Shown piece after piece: positions 12,952-23,938 of a DNA stretch of 64,000 nucleotides. This DNA comes from Guyanagaster necrorhizus (lineage: Eukaryota > Basidiomycota > Agaricomycetes > Agaricales > Physalacriaceae), in NCBI RefSeq assembly GCF_019112545.1, contig NW_025064899.1, forward strand, positions 885,364-949,363, written 5' to 3'. The notes under the pieces are model-generated. The model was given only the letters and a program-made list of their open reading frames with translations, had not been told where the DNA came from and made no database searches. Numbering within the stretch: the first letter of the stretch is position 1; the number at the start of each line of letters is the position of its first letter. Position numbers and translations under genes: made by a program.

Positions 12952-13158
12952 GGTTTTCGCGTTTTCTACATGTCGTGATTGTTTTCCATACGTGCCTACT
13001 CTTTAACTTCGTTTGTGAATGGTTGGTTACTCAGGATTAAATGCATGCTGTATTGATGAATAAGGATACAAATGATTAACCAAATGAATGCATGTCGATA
13101 GCAAGATATAATAATGTACTCCAGAAAAACCCAAACGGACCATGCAAGACGAAAGAGA

Positions 13159-15601
13159 TCAAATAACGTTAACGCTGTCCAAGAGAGGCGACGTAACGTT
13201 AGGAGGAACATTAAACAGTCTCCGACGCTTCTCTCCCACTTTCCAAATAACATCCTTCAGCTCCTGCATCACCTCCCCTCCTGGACCCCATTTCTCCACC
13301 TTCAACCCCCCATCATCACGAACCAGCCCCGTCTCCCCACGCTCCCTCCTCTGCTTCACCAATTTGATCCTCTCCTCCCTACTCAACTTTGACTTTTCCC
13401 TACTCAACACCACCCCAGCCCCTTCCTCGCTCTCAAACACCTGCTCGATCCCCGGAGGCGGCAGCCGCTCCTCCATGATGATCACACTCTGACCCACCGT
13501 GGCATCACCGTACTCCACAGGTGACGCCGAAGAATCAGGCCTATCGGAATCATCACTCGCGAGTCCAGGGAGATCATCCCGGATAACACCACCACCACCA
13601 CCACCACTAAAAGGATTTGCATCAGGATCGGGATCATCATCTGGGCGTGGGGGTGAGATGATGTCGAGGAGTCGCTCCCTGCCGCGTTCACATTCGCGTA
13701 GGGCGAGTCCGAGTTCTCGGCGTAGCCGCTCGTACGCCTCGAGAGCCGGGTGAGGAGAAGGCGGGGTAGCAGATGAACCCTCCCGTAGAGCATCAACGCA
13801 CTGATCCAAATCCTCCTTCGCGTCCTCGAGCGCAGACGAAATCGCGTCCACGTGAATGGCGAAACGCGACATGTGGCTCGGCATAGGAGCGAAGGATTGT
13901 CCCGTTAGGCTTACGGAACGTGAATGGGAAGCCAGTGAATTCGGACTGGGGTTCTCTAGCCGCAGTTTGAGCCTCTCGGCTTCTTCCAAGGCTTCTGTAA
14001 GTCTTGCAGCGGCGTCTGCGAATGTGCTCGTCAGTAGTTCCATCAGGGATCGCACATCTTCCCAGTAGCCTTCATCTTCTTCTTCAAACCGAAGGGCCAG
14101 TAAGTGTGCACAGGCATACCGTTTCGACCCCAGGGTGCCTTGGAGCACTATCTGTAGAGAAGAGAGGGACAGGGGGTGACGCGCAGGTTGGACGGCTGTG
14201 AATTTAGATGCACTGGCTGTCGGACTCCGGCGTGTAGATGGGGTAGATATCGGACTACGCGGCGGATTAACATAGCTGCGGTTGAATGCCATACCCAGGG
14301 CATCAAGTCCCGCTGATTTTCTTCTCCTCCGTAGATCCAAAGCGGCCATTCCAAATGGTATGCTGCCTTCTGGTTGGGTAGTGAATGATAATTCGTCATC
14401 GTCGCTGGTATCGTGATCTTCTTCCTGTTCTTGGACCCCAGTCAGATCCCTAACAGGTGTTACAGGCTCGCTCTGACTAGTAGGAACTCCTAGGAGAGCA
14501 GATAGATCCGAACGGCGCTTCTCTCTCCTTTTGAGAATCTGGCGCGTAGGGCTACCGGCACCTGCCAGCGAGGAATAAGAACCGTTCCATGTCGAACGCT
14601 TGTTGTCTCGAGAGTTGAACGAAAGGCGGAGTGAAGATGGTTCAGAGGTGGGTCTGAGCGGGGAGAAGAAAGATTTCGGAGGAGGTGACGGAGGGGCATA
14701 CATCTCTGAGAGTTGGGATAACTCGGAGGGAGAAGTGAGCGCTGCAAAAAGGTTTCGTACATTGTCAGATTGTGTTTGAGTTGTGTGAAGGGTGGAGCTG
14801 AGAGCTACGCGGAGGGGAGAGGAGGGCGACAAAGGCACAGATGATTCTTTCTCATCCTTCTCTACCATGGTCAGGACTTCGTGTACGACGGAATTCCATG
14901 CATCATTAGCAGATATAAGGTCTTTAAGAGTATCCAGTAGAGGGGAGACATCATTTCCTGCATCAAACTTCTGGACGTACACCGTGAGAAACATCACTCC
15001 AGCCGATAAAAGTGCTAAAAAATAATGTCCTGCACTGGAGAATATGACTACCATAGCCAAGGCAACGGACGGGAGCCAGTATTCGGGCGGTGAAGTTGTC
15101 GGATGTGATGATGACAATGTCGCTGAATGGTCGACGCTGGACGTCCTGCTGTGCAGGGTTCCCCCAGGTATTGACTTGGAAATGTGTCGCGCCGGACGCG
15201 AGTTTGAAAGTGACGTGGAAAGCAAGGAAGACGAGATGATATCATACTTGAATCTCTCGACAAATGGACGCGAAGAGGAGATGAATCGTGAGAGGATGGA
15301 TTGGATACGCTTAGATAGCGGTCAGACTACAGGCAAGCGTCACATTTCAGTGAGGTTGCTCACTGTGCGCAAATTTATTAGAAATTCGTTCTCTGGCTCT
15401 AAGGCTCCGTCCTCCTGTTCCGTATACGTAACATCCTCGACGTCGTCGTGGCCGATAAAGTCAGGTGAGCCACCTGGCATGAGCTCTGGGGCCTCTCCAA
15501 CGCCTAAAGAGAGTCAAATAAGCTTCAGATGAGCACATACATAGCTACTAACCTCTTAGGTATCGTTCCAAGGGGTGTCCATCGAAAACAGCCTGGGCCA
15601 T
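13159..15601 (-). CDS. Vezatin/Inp2-like myosin-binding membrane protein
   Basis: Three minus-strand exons: 15601-15553 (starting MAQAVFDGHPLERYLR), 15503-15364 and 15309-13159. They total 2,340 nt (779 aa). The acceptor before exon 3 is the AG at 15311-15310, because the earlier TAG acceptor would run into TGA. Residues about 141-176 carry two adjacent hydrophobic stretches (WLPSVALAMVVIFSSAGHYF and a following LLSAGVMFLTVYV), like the membrane hairpin of the fungal 'myosin-binding'/vezatin family (Pfam PF12632). A coiled-coil-rich region follows (ADAAARLTEALEEAERLKLR, then ALEDAKEDLDQCVDALRE), with a Ser/Pro-rich linker and a charged C-terminus. By family knowledge, such proteins link class V myosin to organelles (Inp2 on peroxisomes). 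The function here is inferred from architecture. Confidence 0.75.
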
Positions 15602-17559
15602 CGCATAAGGTTGCGACTAAGCGCCGCAGTTGAAGGTTAACGTTCAGGACCCAGTTATAAGAGAATCGAGTAGTTTGCAATCAATAAATCGTGAAGTCGT
15701 TACAGAAGATTTTTGGTCAAGAGAAGGAGAGGAGTAGGAAAAAGAGCGACTGAGGTAAATTGTTGGCAAATGAACAGCCTTGCCAAATTTTGAACTGGTT
15801 ACGTAATAAGACCTGTTGGAGCCCGGCCCGTAATCCCATATCGTGGTGATTATTTTGCAGCGCAGCTCGTTGACCCGGATGGTTATCTACGCTGTGTCGC
15901 TGTCTTCTTTCAAATTCCAGCCTTATCTTTTCTCATACAGGTAACATCCAAACCTACATTGTCGCTATTGAGTCTGACCCATTTATGATCACAAGTCTTT
16001 AGGTTAATCACGAGCTTTGTCGCCGTCATAGGACAAGATGTCTACGACTATAACTCCTGAATGAGCAAGAGCGTGTCAATAAGTATCTGTGCCAGAAGAA
16101 CTTTTTTTTTGTTCTGCCGTAGGCAATGATTAGGGGTTAAGATTGTGCCTCTTCTCTTCCAGTTTCATTGGTGATCACTAACTGGTCTACTCAGGTGTAC
16201 TCCTTTGGATTCATCGTTACCGTGTCCCAGAAACTTTCACGTAGGTTTTCCCTTCATAGCCGAGAAGAACGTCTTATCCCAATTTATGAGTATTGTAGTC
16301 ATTGATTTCCTACTATGAGCTCCAAGCATGATTATGACCATCCGTCCAAGCAAAATGGTTCTATCTAGTTCCATCGGCCATTCTGTCGACCTCGATGATC
16401 CTTACTGAATATCTATAGGGCTGACTACTTCATTACGGCGATTATCGAAAGATGTTCAGACGGTTTTTTAATCAAGAATTTCCGGGGTACCAATACCAAT
16501 CTCGCCCTTACTGCCAGGAGGTCCGGGCAACAATCAATTCCTTACTCCAATTCTCGGAACGAACGGTACAGTGATTGGTCAGCGGACCACTGTCTACCAT
16601 TGCCTTCCAACTCTCAGTGCGCTTGAGGCTTCCTCGCTGAGCGTAGTTCTGGCCGGTCCTGAGGAAATAAACTGGTTGTTGCCTGTCAGCAGCGAGTAAG
16701 AGCTACCTCTAAACATTATCAGTCCTTACCTTGGCTTCACAGCGTCCTCATGATAGTCCCGAGCAGCTTTAGGATGGAAGATCTCGAGATCCTCGATGCT
16801 GCAAGTGTCCAGTTCATGATGAGCAGTGGTTCTTGACGGGATCCGCCACCGAGAGATGCTTTGCAATCCACTGATCATTTGACGAAGTTGTATCATCCGG
16901 GCGCTCCGGATCGAGGGCTATTCGGGCGTTTGGAGGGACATGAGGCTCGGACAAAGCTGCCGTTTCACGTGGCTGACCTTGACGTCGTTGTCCAGTTCCG
17001 GTATAAACCGCTTTACATACCATCGGTCAGGAGTCAATCATCCTTTTCGGCTACTTAGAAACTTTTTTGGGTCAGTTAGGTCCATTAAAGATGCGGCACG
17101 GAACATCTGGAGTCGCATTTTGGCATGTAGGAGGTGAGTTTCTATTTATTATTCTTGACGGCCAAAGCTGATATCCAGTAAAGTCGAATGTCCGAGGAAA
17201 GACCATACAAATCAGAATAATTATGTGTTATTGTACATACTCCAATGGCCAGGTTCCACCGGCACGAATTACCAGCAAATCCGTGACGAATTCATCGCTT
17301 TAACGAAGATTTAATCATTCTTCTTATGTATCTCAGATATGCGAACAAGTATCATTATAGAAAGGCCCAACTGAGTCAACGCCGAACAGGGCCGTCGACC
17401 AGTCGCTGAATAAGGGGTGCTTGTCAGTCGTATTTAAATCACAAGCATCATCAGCATTTCATCAGAGTTGTGCAACATCCTTATTCAACGGGTGGCAACC
17501 TCATCCCCGTATAAAATCACTCTTTGTTCCTCACCTCTTATCTGCATCACCCGTAACTC
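15602..17559. other. Gene-free stretch
   Basis: Nearly 2 kb with only short, domain-less open frames on both strands, none joined by convincing splice sites. It probably holds the promoter of the vezatin-like gene on its left and that of the oxidoreductase on its right. A long non-coding RNA or a very degraded gene cannot be excluded. Confidence 0.45.
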
Positions 17560-19728
17560 ATGAATCTTCTGTGGATTTTAGGACTATCGTTTTCTGCATA
17601 CGGCGTCGCTTTATACCTTGGGCGCGCTGTCCGACGTAGGCTGCTCGTGAAGCAGACATGTGTGCTCGACATCGACTCACTGGGACTTAGGCTTCCTCGC
17701 GAGAAAATCAAGGGAACAGCTGTTATCTGTGGCGGAAGGTAATCAGACCTCTCGCTCTTATAGTCATGACTGACCGTATTCTCTAGCATCGGGGGTCTCA
17801 TGGCAGCTCGAGTATGCCATGACCACTTTGACGACGTTGTCGTCGTTGAACCAGAGGCGTGGCTGAACACGGCGGATGCAACACGTGTAGATCCATGGAA
17901 CCAACAAAGCAAGCGCTCCCGAATTATGCAATACGACTCCTTGCATGGTACTTTCCTATCTCATCGGATTTCTTTTCCCTGGTAATGACCATTGCAATGT
18001 AGTCCTTCTACCTTTGGGATACAAGGCAATGTCTAAACTGTTCCCCAATCTCGAAGAACAAGGAAAAGCATCTGGCATCAAGTAAGGCCCGTTCCTGGCA
18101 CGTCTTCTATTTAAAATTTTTCTGATTGGTCTATATTTACAGAGTGGGTCCTAGCAAATTGCACATTCATTTTTGGGGAAACGATACTCGGATGCCAGAT
18201 GAAGAATACGGAGGCGCCCTTCCTAAAACCATCTATGCAGGCCGCGCTGGTATGGAGACGTTTCTACGTCGCCTGGTACTCGGGGGTGATTACAAGAATA
18301 TTCGCCAAGTCATTGGGACAGTCACCGGTGTCGCTCGAAATACCCGCAGTCCAGAGTTCATCGACCAGGTTACGATCCGTACCCCTGAAGGTATCCAAAA
18401 TATTCCCGCTGTTCTCGTCGTCGGTATGACCTCACCATTCCAGGAATGGTATCGTATATATTGATGCCTCTTCACTTTCTCAGATTGCACAGGCGTCGCT
18501 GCCGCTGGCATGAAATGGCTTCGACGGGAAGGATATGGGTTCGCCGATAGATACAGTCCGAACCAGTTACCTCTCGACCAACTAAAGATTGCCTACGATC
18601 AAAAGCTTCATTACACTACACTCCAATTTCACGTCACGCCTGAACTTGGGAGAGAGCTCCCCGGACTCCCGGTTCCATACGATGAATGTTGGGTAATTTA
18701 TCACAACTCGATGGATCCCAAGAAGGATAACCGCAGTGTATATTCTCACTGTGTGGATGGAGACATCAGTGCGTCATCGTTTCTGTTGGATAATTGAACT
18801 CCGCGGCCTAGTAACGTCATTCAGTACAAATTTGTTTCAGTGCCATGGGTGAATGCGAACTTCCGAAGACGCTTGAGGAAGCGAAGGCCTGCGCTCGATC
18901 TCTAGTCACTGAAAAACCTATCCCTGAGACGTTCTTCCAAATGCTTGACATGCTCGACAAAGTGAAAGATACCATGACTTGCAGTGAAGTTCATTATCGT
19001 ATGTGTCATTCCATTCATCTTGTCAAAAATACCGAAAACGCTATCAGCCGGTTCCAGCTACATCAGATACGAAAGAGCTGCCAACTTGCCGACGAATTGG
19101 GTTGCTATGGGCGACAGTGTCATGAGGATCAACCCCATCTATGGGTATATTGCTCACTTTGGCCAGTTCGATTTCACCGGATGCTGACAGTACTTACTAT
19201 AGGCAGGGGTGCTCCAAGGCCTTCTTTGGTGCTATTTGTCTACACAAGCTGCTCATGGACTCGACGGTGATACCAAAAGATTTATCAAAGAAATATTTTC
19301 GCATCCACGCAGAGAAGATTAGTCCACTATGGTGAGTATTTTTTTACCATTCTCCCGAGGCCCCATCTTGAAACTGACTTTCAGGGCATCTCTCAAAGTT
19401 GGTGGTGCGTTCATTATCGCTTGAATCCCTTTCGACACGTTTAAACCATCTCTACTCAGATTATTCGTTCCCGACGACAGTCCCACTTCCCGGGGAGACA
19501 TTATCTAAAGGCTCGTGGCTTCGATGGTACATGAAGAAGCTGACCATTCTGTCTTTCACTGTACGTACTTCAGACAGCATAGGCCATCCATCAAACACTC
19601 ATATTTCTGAACAGGATGACCAGGCTGGTTCTGTGTTATGGCATATCAGATCGCTCCTCGCTCCGACTACTGATGCTTTACAGCCGGCACTGATATTCAA
19701 AGTGTGCTTGAGTCTCATCAAAGGGTAG
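17560..19728 (+). CDS. FAD-dependent monooxygenase/oxidoreductase, N-terminally anchored
   Basis: Eleven exons: 17560-17738, 17787-17947, 18003-18081, 18143-18423, 18484-18778, 18841-18998, 19048-19144, 19203-19331, 19385-19404 (only 20 nt), 19460-19560 and 19615-19728. The sum is 1,614 nt (537 aa). An N-terminal hydrophobic helix (LLWILGLSFSAYGVALYLG) suggests membrane anchoring. The dinucleotide-binding motif is at about residues 53-83 (AVICGGSIGGLMAARV, then VVVVEPE). The second FAD motif is near residue 405 (MGDSVMRINPIYGQG), equivalent to the GD...P..GQG of flavin monooxygenases and squalene epoxidase-like enzymes. The substrate is unknown and no cluster partners lie beside it. The donor at 18779 (GTTTCT) was chosen over an earlier GTGCGT because only it keeps the frame. 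The transposon island begins about 0.5 kb downstream. Confidence 0.85.
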
Positions 19729-20205
19729 CACCAGCAAGTTTTATACTGTTATTAGGTATCTGGTTCGAGGTTGCTATTAAAAACCTTTCTCACATAGTAC
19801 GATCGGCGACTTGAGATTCTATGCTCTATTTCACCATCAGCGACATGCTACATGACAACGCATTTGAACATCATAGGAGGCAGAACACACCTTAGATGCT
19901 TGCTGCTTGTAGGGACCTCGTGTCGCATTCTTGATCCATCAGGATAATATTCAGTTTGTTGGCATTGAATGAGAGGAATTATTATTTGGTATGAACAGAT
20001 GGCCAAAGACAGTTCAGATGAGAAAAACAGTAAAATACCCTACTTATTTGCTTGTATGGAAGAATGCTCAGTATCCCCAGGACCAGAGAAAGTCATATAG
20101 CTTTCCATGTCCTTGTGGTGAGGTCTCAATGTCTTTACCAAGCTTGGCTACAACCTCAAGTGGTTCACATGTACCAACCTTACCATACCTTGAAACAAGT
20201 CTATA
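19729..20205. other. 3' flank and pre-insertion sequence of the transposon island
   Basis: No gene is supported. The last about 230 bases are AT-rich and CpG-poor, like the DNA to the right of 45383. The two were presumably adjacent before the retroelement insertion and may belong to an older, unrecognised repeat. Confidence 0.4.
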
Positions 20206-20210
20206 GGCTT
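20206..20210. repeat. 5-bp target-site duplication, left copy (GGCTT)
   Basis: GGCTT immediately precedes the TGTTA end of the LTR at 20211. The same five bases follow the TAACA end of the LTR remnant at 45378. Five-base duplications are usual for Ty3/gypsy integrases. Confidence 0.75.
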
Positions 20211-20680
20211 TGTTATGATTTTTCTATTCTTTTTCTATTCTTTCTGGGATTAACCCCTATTTATGCTTAGTCAGGGCACCAGAATGAGCGCTTAAGACCG
20301 TGGGACAAGGCTTAGTCATCACAACTGGACCAAGTCAGTCATTGTCTTTCGATGCAACAGTGTTGCCCAGTGATGCACAATCAGCCTTTTATGTATGGTA
20401 ATGACACCCAAGGACAAAGGGCACAATGAATGTGACAACACACAATAAGTAATAGTATAATTAGTACAGACATATACAGTATTTAAGGAGGCTCGCTCTC
20501 ACTGATAAAACTCCAGCTTTGAGCTAAAGTTTATCTTTATACCATTCTATACTTGAGCCAATCCAGAAGGCCTTGTGACACACCAATCAGAACATATCAG
20601 TGAACTCAGTCAATCTCCCAAAGTGTGAGAAGACTTCTGTTTATCATATGCTTCTGCTCACATGATGCTTGAGTCTAACA
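20211..20680 (+). repeat. LTR type A, 5' LTR of E1
   Basis: 470 bp bounded by TGTTATGA...GTCTAACA (TG...CA with TGTTA/TAACA inverted ends). It is followed at once by the primer-binding site. It shares blocks such as TTATGCTTAGTCAG and GCTTAGTCATCACAACTGG with the E2 LTRs. Confidence 0.88.
20481..20528 (+). promoter_or_regulatory. LTR promoter and self-primer sequence
   Basis: TATTTAAG at 20481-20488 is a plausible TATA box. About 33 nt further on is AGCTTTGAGCTAA (20516-20528), which pairs over 13 positions with the primer-binding site at 20682-20694 (11 Watson-Crick pairs, 2 G-U). If transcription starts there, the RNA 5' end could prime reverse transcription itself, as in Tf1. Confidence 0.6.
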
Positions 20681-20681
20681 A

Positions 20682-20694
20682 TTAGCTTGAAGCT
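20682..20694 (+). other. Primer-binding site (self-priming type) of E1
   Basis: TTAGCTTGAAGCT begins two bases after the LTR end. It is complementary to the LTR stretch 20516-20528. I did not recognise a tRNA 3' end that would match it. Confidence 0.6.
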
Positions 20695-20736
20695 TCTGGC
20701 TTCCCTTTCTCAAGCTCAATTGTGCTGAGAAACTGA

Positions 20737-20970
20737 ATGCCCCCTGCCCTTGATCCCTCTAACCTGAATTTTACCCACAAGTTCTTTGAACTCTTGGCAT
20801 CTATTATAGGAATCTTGATCGGTCTTCTGGTGATCATACAGCTGTGCCATGGACACCAATCGATCGTAGCTTGGACAATCAGGCACTATCATGAATTTCA
20901 ATGCATTCGAACCATCCTCTGCAATGTCACACCAGACCTCCCCCTCCATGACATCTCTGCCTCTGCCTGA
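20737..20970 (+). CDS. Hydrophobic leader ORF of E1 (77 aa), overlaps gag start
   Basis: This is the first ATG after the LTR. The product has a single hydrophobic segment (ELLASIIGILIGLLVIIQLC, residues about 18-37) followed by a basic/aromatic stretch (AWTIRHYHEFQ) and NVTPDLPLHDI. The end overlaps the gag ATG at 20948 in another frame. Equivalent ORFs occur at the same place in E2 (from 30656) and E3 (from 44792), with the same hydrophobic core and the TPDLPFHDI tail. No known gypsy protein was recognised. It could be a short upstream ORF controlling gag translation, a membrane-targeting leader, or an N-terminal part of gag joined by frameshifting. Confidence 0.5.
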   Translation: MPPALDPSNLNFTHKFFELLASIIGILIGLLVIIQLCHGHQSIVAWTIRHYHEFQCIRTILCNVTPDLPLHDISASA

Positions 20971-23938
20971 CAGTCCTTCTGACCCACTGAAGGAACTGAC
21001 TCAGAAAGTGTCCCTGAGAGCTTGGCTCAAGGGTATGCTAGGGAAGAAGAAGAGGAGCAGTATCAGCAGCACACATACCTCTCACAACCCCTGACAGCAG
21101 TCATCTGAAACCCTGACAACCCTTGGGCTGCAGGGTTTTGATGACCCAGACCCGACACCCCCATCCTATCCCCCCAGTGCAGTATCGCAGCAACAAGGCC
21201 AGCAACCCCCACCTCTAGCACCGGCCTTGGGCACTGTGCTAAAGACTCCCTGGATGCCCCATGGATGGCTTAAGGAACCCGTGGTTCCAGGGGCCATAGG
21301 TCCCGACACACCACATCAAACTGAAGCAGAAGCACAGACTATAGAGACAACCCCTATTGGAATGATGACAGCAACGAGCACCACTGGTGGCGAGCTGCTG
21401 CTGCCGAGGCCGACAGGATGGAGCGCCGCCCAGTTGGTGGTAATACTAGCAGAACAGAAAGCGTATGAGCAGTACCAGGCAGAACGAGACCAGCCAGCCC
21501 CATCGTCTCAGGTCCCTTGAGAGAGAACCTGGTATGATGTATCTGAGACCTTTCTGAGTACAGGCAGAATCAGGCATGTATCAACAACAAGATTACAAGA
21601 GAGAACGACCTCTTTGGGAGGTACCTCTGGGCACGAGCAGCAGAGGAGCATTGAAGAGGTGAAGGAGGTAGTAGAACCACAACCATCATTGGAACCACCA
21701 CCCCTGACTCGCCTTTCCAGAAACCTGCCACTCCTGCCACTGAGTCTGACCCCTGGGCCGACTACCATGAAGAAGAGACTCAGCCTCACCTCGACGACAA
21801 CTGCCCATTATCTTATGGGACCAATACCATTGCAGAAACGGAGGACATCCCAGTTCAGGGAGATAGGATTCCAGCTGAGAGAGGCACCATCGGGGGAGAC
21901 GATGAGGGTATCGACCCCACCAGTGATCTCAAGAAGTTCCTCGATGGGGCTTTTGCAGCCCTTTTCCTCAATCTAAAGTTCTACAGAAACTTCCACTGGT
22001 ATTGCAGAGCAATGACACCAGGAGCAACAACAAGCATCGAGGAGCTGTCAGAGCAGCCCAAATGACAGCCTGCTCCTTGCCCCGGACCCAGTGATGCCGG
22101 ACTCAGTAAGCAGCCCCAGTCCAACTGAGCCAGAAGTTTATGACCTGCCCAGCAGTTCCCTTCCCGAGGACGAGGAGGGAACTGACACGGACGATGAGGC
22201 CGAGGAGGTGGACCCCCATCAGAAGGGTGGGGATCCACTCTCTAGCTGGACAGAGAAGTTCAGACCCATGACAGATGAAGAATTATGACAGGAAGCACAC
22301 AAGGTGAGGGAGGAAGAGTTCACTCGGTTATATCAGGAGCAGGTAGCTGAGTTATGGAAGGACGATCTTTAGTTAAGATCGTCCTTAGGACAAAGGTACA
22401 CTTTCGCAGACTTTATTGAAAAAGAGGAGATTCTGCAGTATGCAGCCACTGAGTGAGTCATTTTTAATTTTAATCAAAGATATTCACATTATCAGATAGA
22501 ACCGTTACCACTATACAAGCTGAAGTATGGTGGAAGAATGGCACCAAGAATGTGGACACTGAGTGTAATGCCATCCAAAATAGCAGACATGGCATCTTCA
22601 ATCCGAACAGCATCTTCCCGATACTCGTTCACCACATTGGCCATCCACAGCATGGCATCTCGGCTGGCCAGAAGCTGACCACAGGCAGCCTGGCAACACC
22701 CCGGCTCATGGAGGCTGCTGCTCTTTCTGCGACCCTTTGCTGGACAGCTGCCTTCAGATGAAGCCGAGGGCAGTGAGGCCCTGGTACCCGAACTGCCTCC
22801 TCCAACTGAAGATGATCCTGAGGCACTCGCCCAGGGCTGAACCATTAGGAATGGGAGGATCGTGCGAAAGGAAGCCTCCAAGCCGGAAAGTCCCATTGCC
22901 GACAACAGATCCCTTCATTCATTCCCAGAACCTCTCAAGGGATGGGTACAGCCACTCCATGGTGGACTCCCGAACCCGATGCCTGCCCTCGATGCCGCTG
23001 CTCAAATTCTTCAGATCAAACCAATCCTTTGTGCTGAACCTCGCCTCTTCTGAGGGGCATCTGACGACATTAACTGCTTTCTGGTTGACTGTGATCAGTA
23101 CTTCCAGGTGTTCACCCCATATTTCCTGGCTGACATGTACAAAGTAACATTTGCTGTCACCCACATGGTAGACAAGGCCAAAGTGTGATGGGTTCTAATT
23201 GCCTCCACTTTCTGGTCTATCACCAGGGACTATCACCAATACCCCGCATGGCCGGTCTTCAAACAAATGATCAGAGACAAATTCACAGACCCCACAGTCC
23301 AGGAAGTCTACAAACAGAAGATGAAGGAATTCAAGATGGCCGGAAAGCTGGCCACAGATTACTTCGACGAGTTAGAATGACTCGGCACACTTGCTGGGGT
23401 TTGAGAAGACATTGTCGACACTGGATGCATAGTCAAATACATGAAAATAGGACTACCATCCTATTACCTCATAACTATCTCTGATATCGGTAGAGATATT
23501 CCGGTCGGCTATGATGAATGGAAGAGCCGGATCATCACTATGTATAAGGAGTGACAATAGCAGAAGACAGAAGCAACTACTCTGGCCTATGGCCATCGAA
23601 GCCAGAGACAGGGACAGGGCCTAAAACCCCCTGCCTCTAGTATGACCACATCTGCTAAGCCTGGAGGCTCAACCTCAACTTCTTACAGAATGAAGCAAAC
23701 CGGTATGGGCATGACATATACTGGAACGGGTTAGCCAATGGATGTGGATTGCCTCAAGAAGGGGGGGAAGTGTTTCAATTGTGGCCAGAAGGACCACATG
23801 GCATAAAACTGCCCTCAGAAGAAGAACAAATGCACGAGGGAAGAGATTTGGGTGCAGATCGCTGAGTTAATGAAGGAGGACGAAGACCTTGAGCATGACG
23901 ACAAGCCTGAGGAGGTAAAAGATGGAGCCAAGCAGTGA
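20948..23938 (+). pseudogene. gag: E1 gag, multiply interrupted
   Basis: Gag starts at MTSLPLPDSPSDPLKELT. It carries a long Pro/Gln/Glu-rich region, then the capsid-like part (WPVFKQMIRDKFTDPTVQEV, then TDYFDELE; about 23240-23380). A CCHC zinc knuckle follows (CFNCGQKDHMA-stop-NC, about 23771-23812), its spacer now holding a TAA. Many TGA/TAG codons and frameshifts break it. The terminal TGA at 23936-23938 overlaps the pol GTG at 23935, one base back. Confidence 0.8.

Noticed and set aside
13499..14068. Plus-strand open frames within the vezatin-like gene
   Set aside because: They are antisense shadows of the long minus-strand coding exon.
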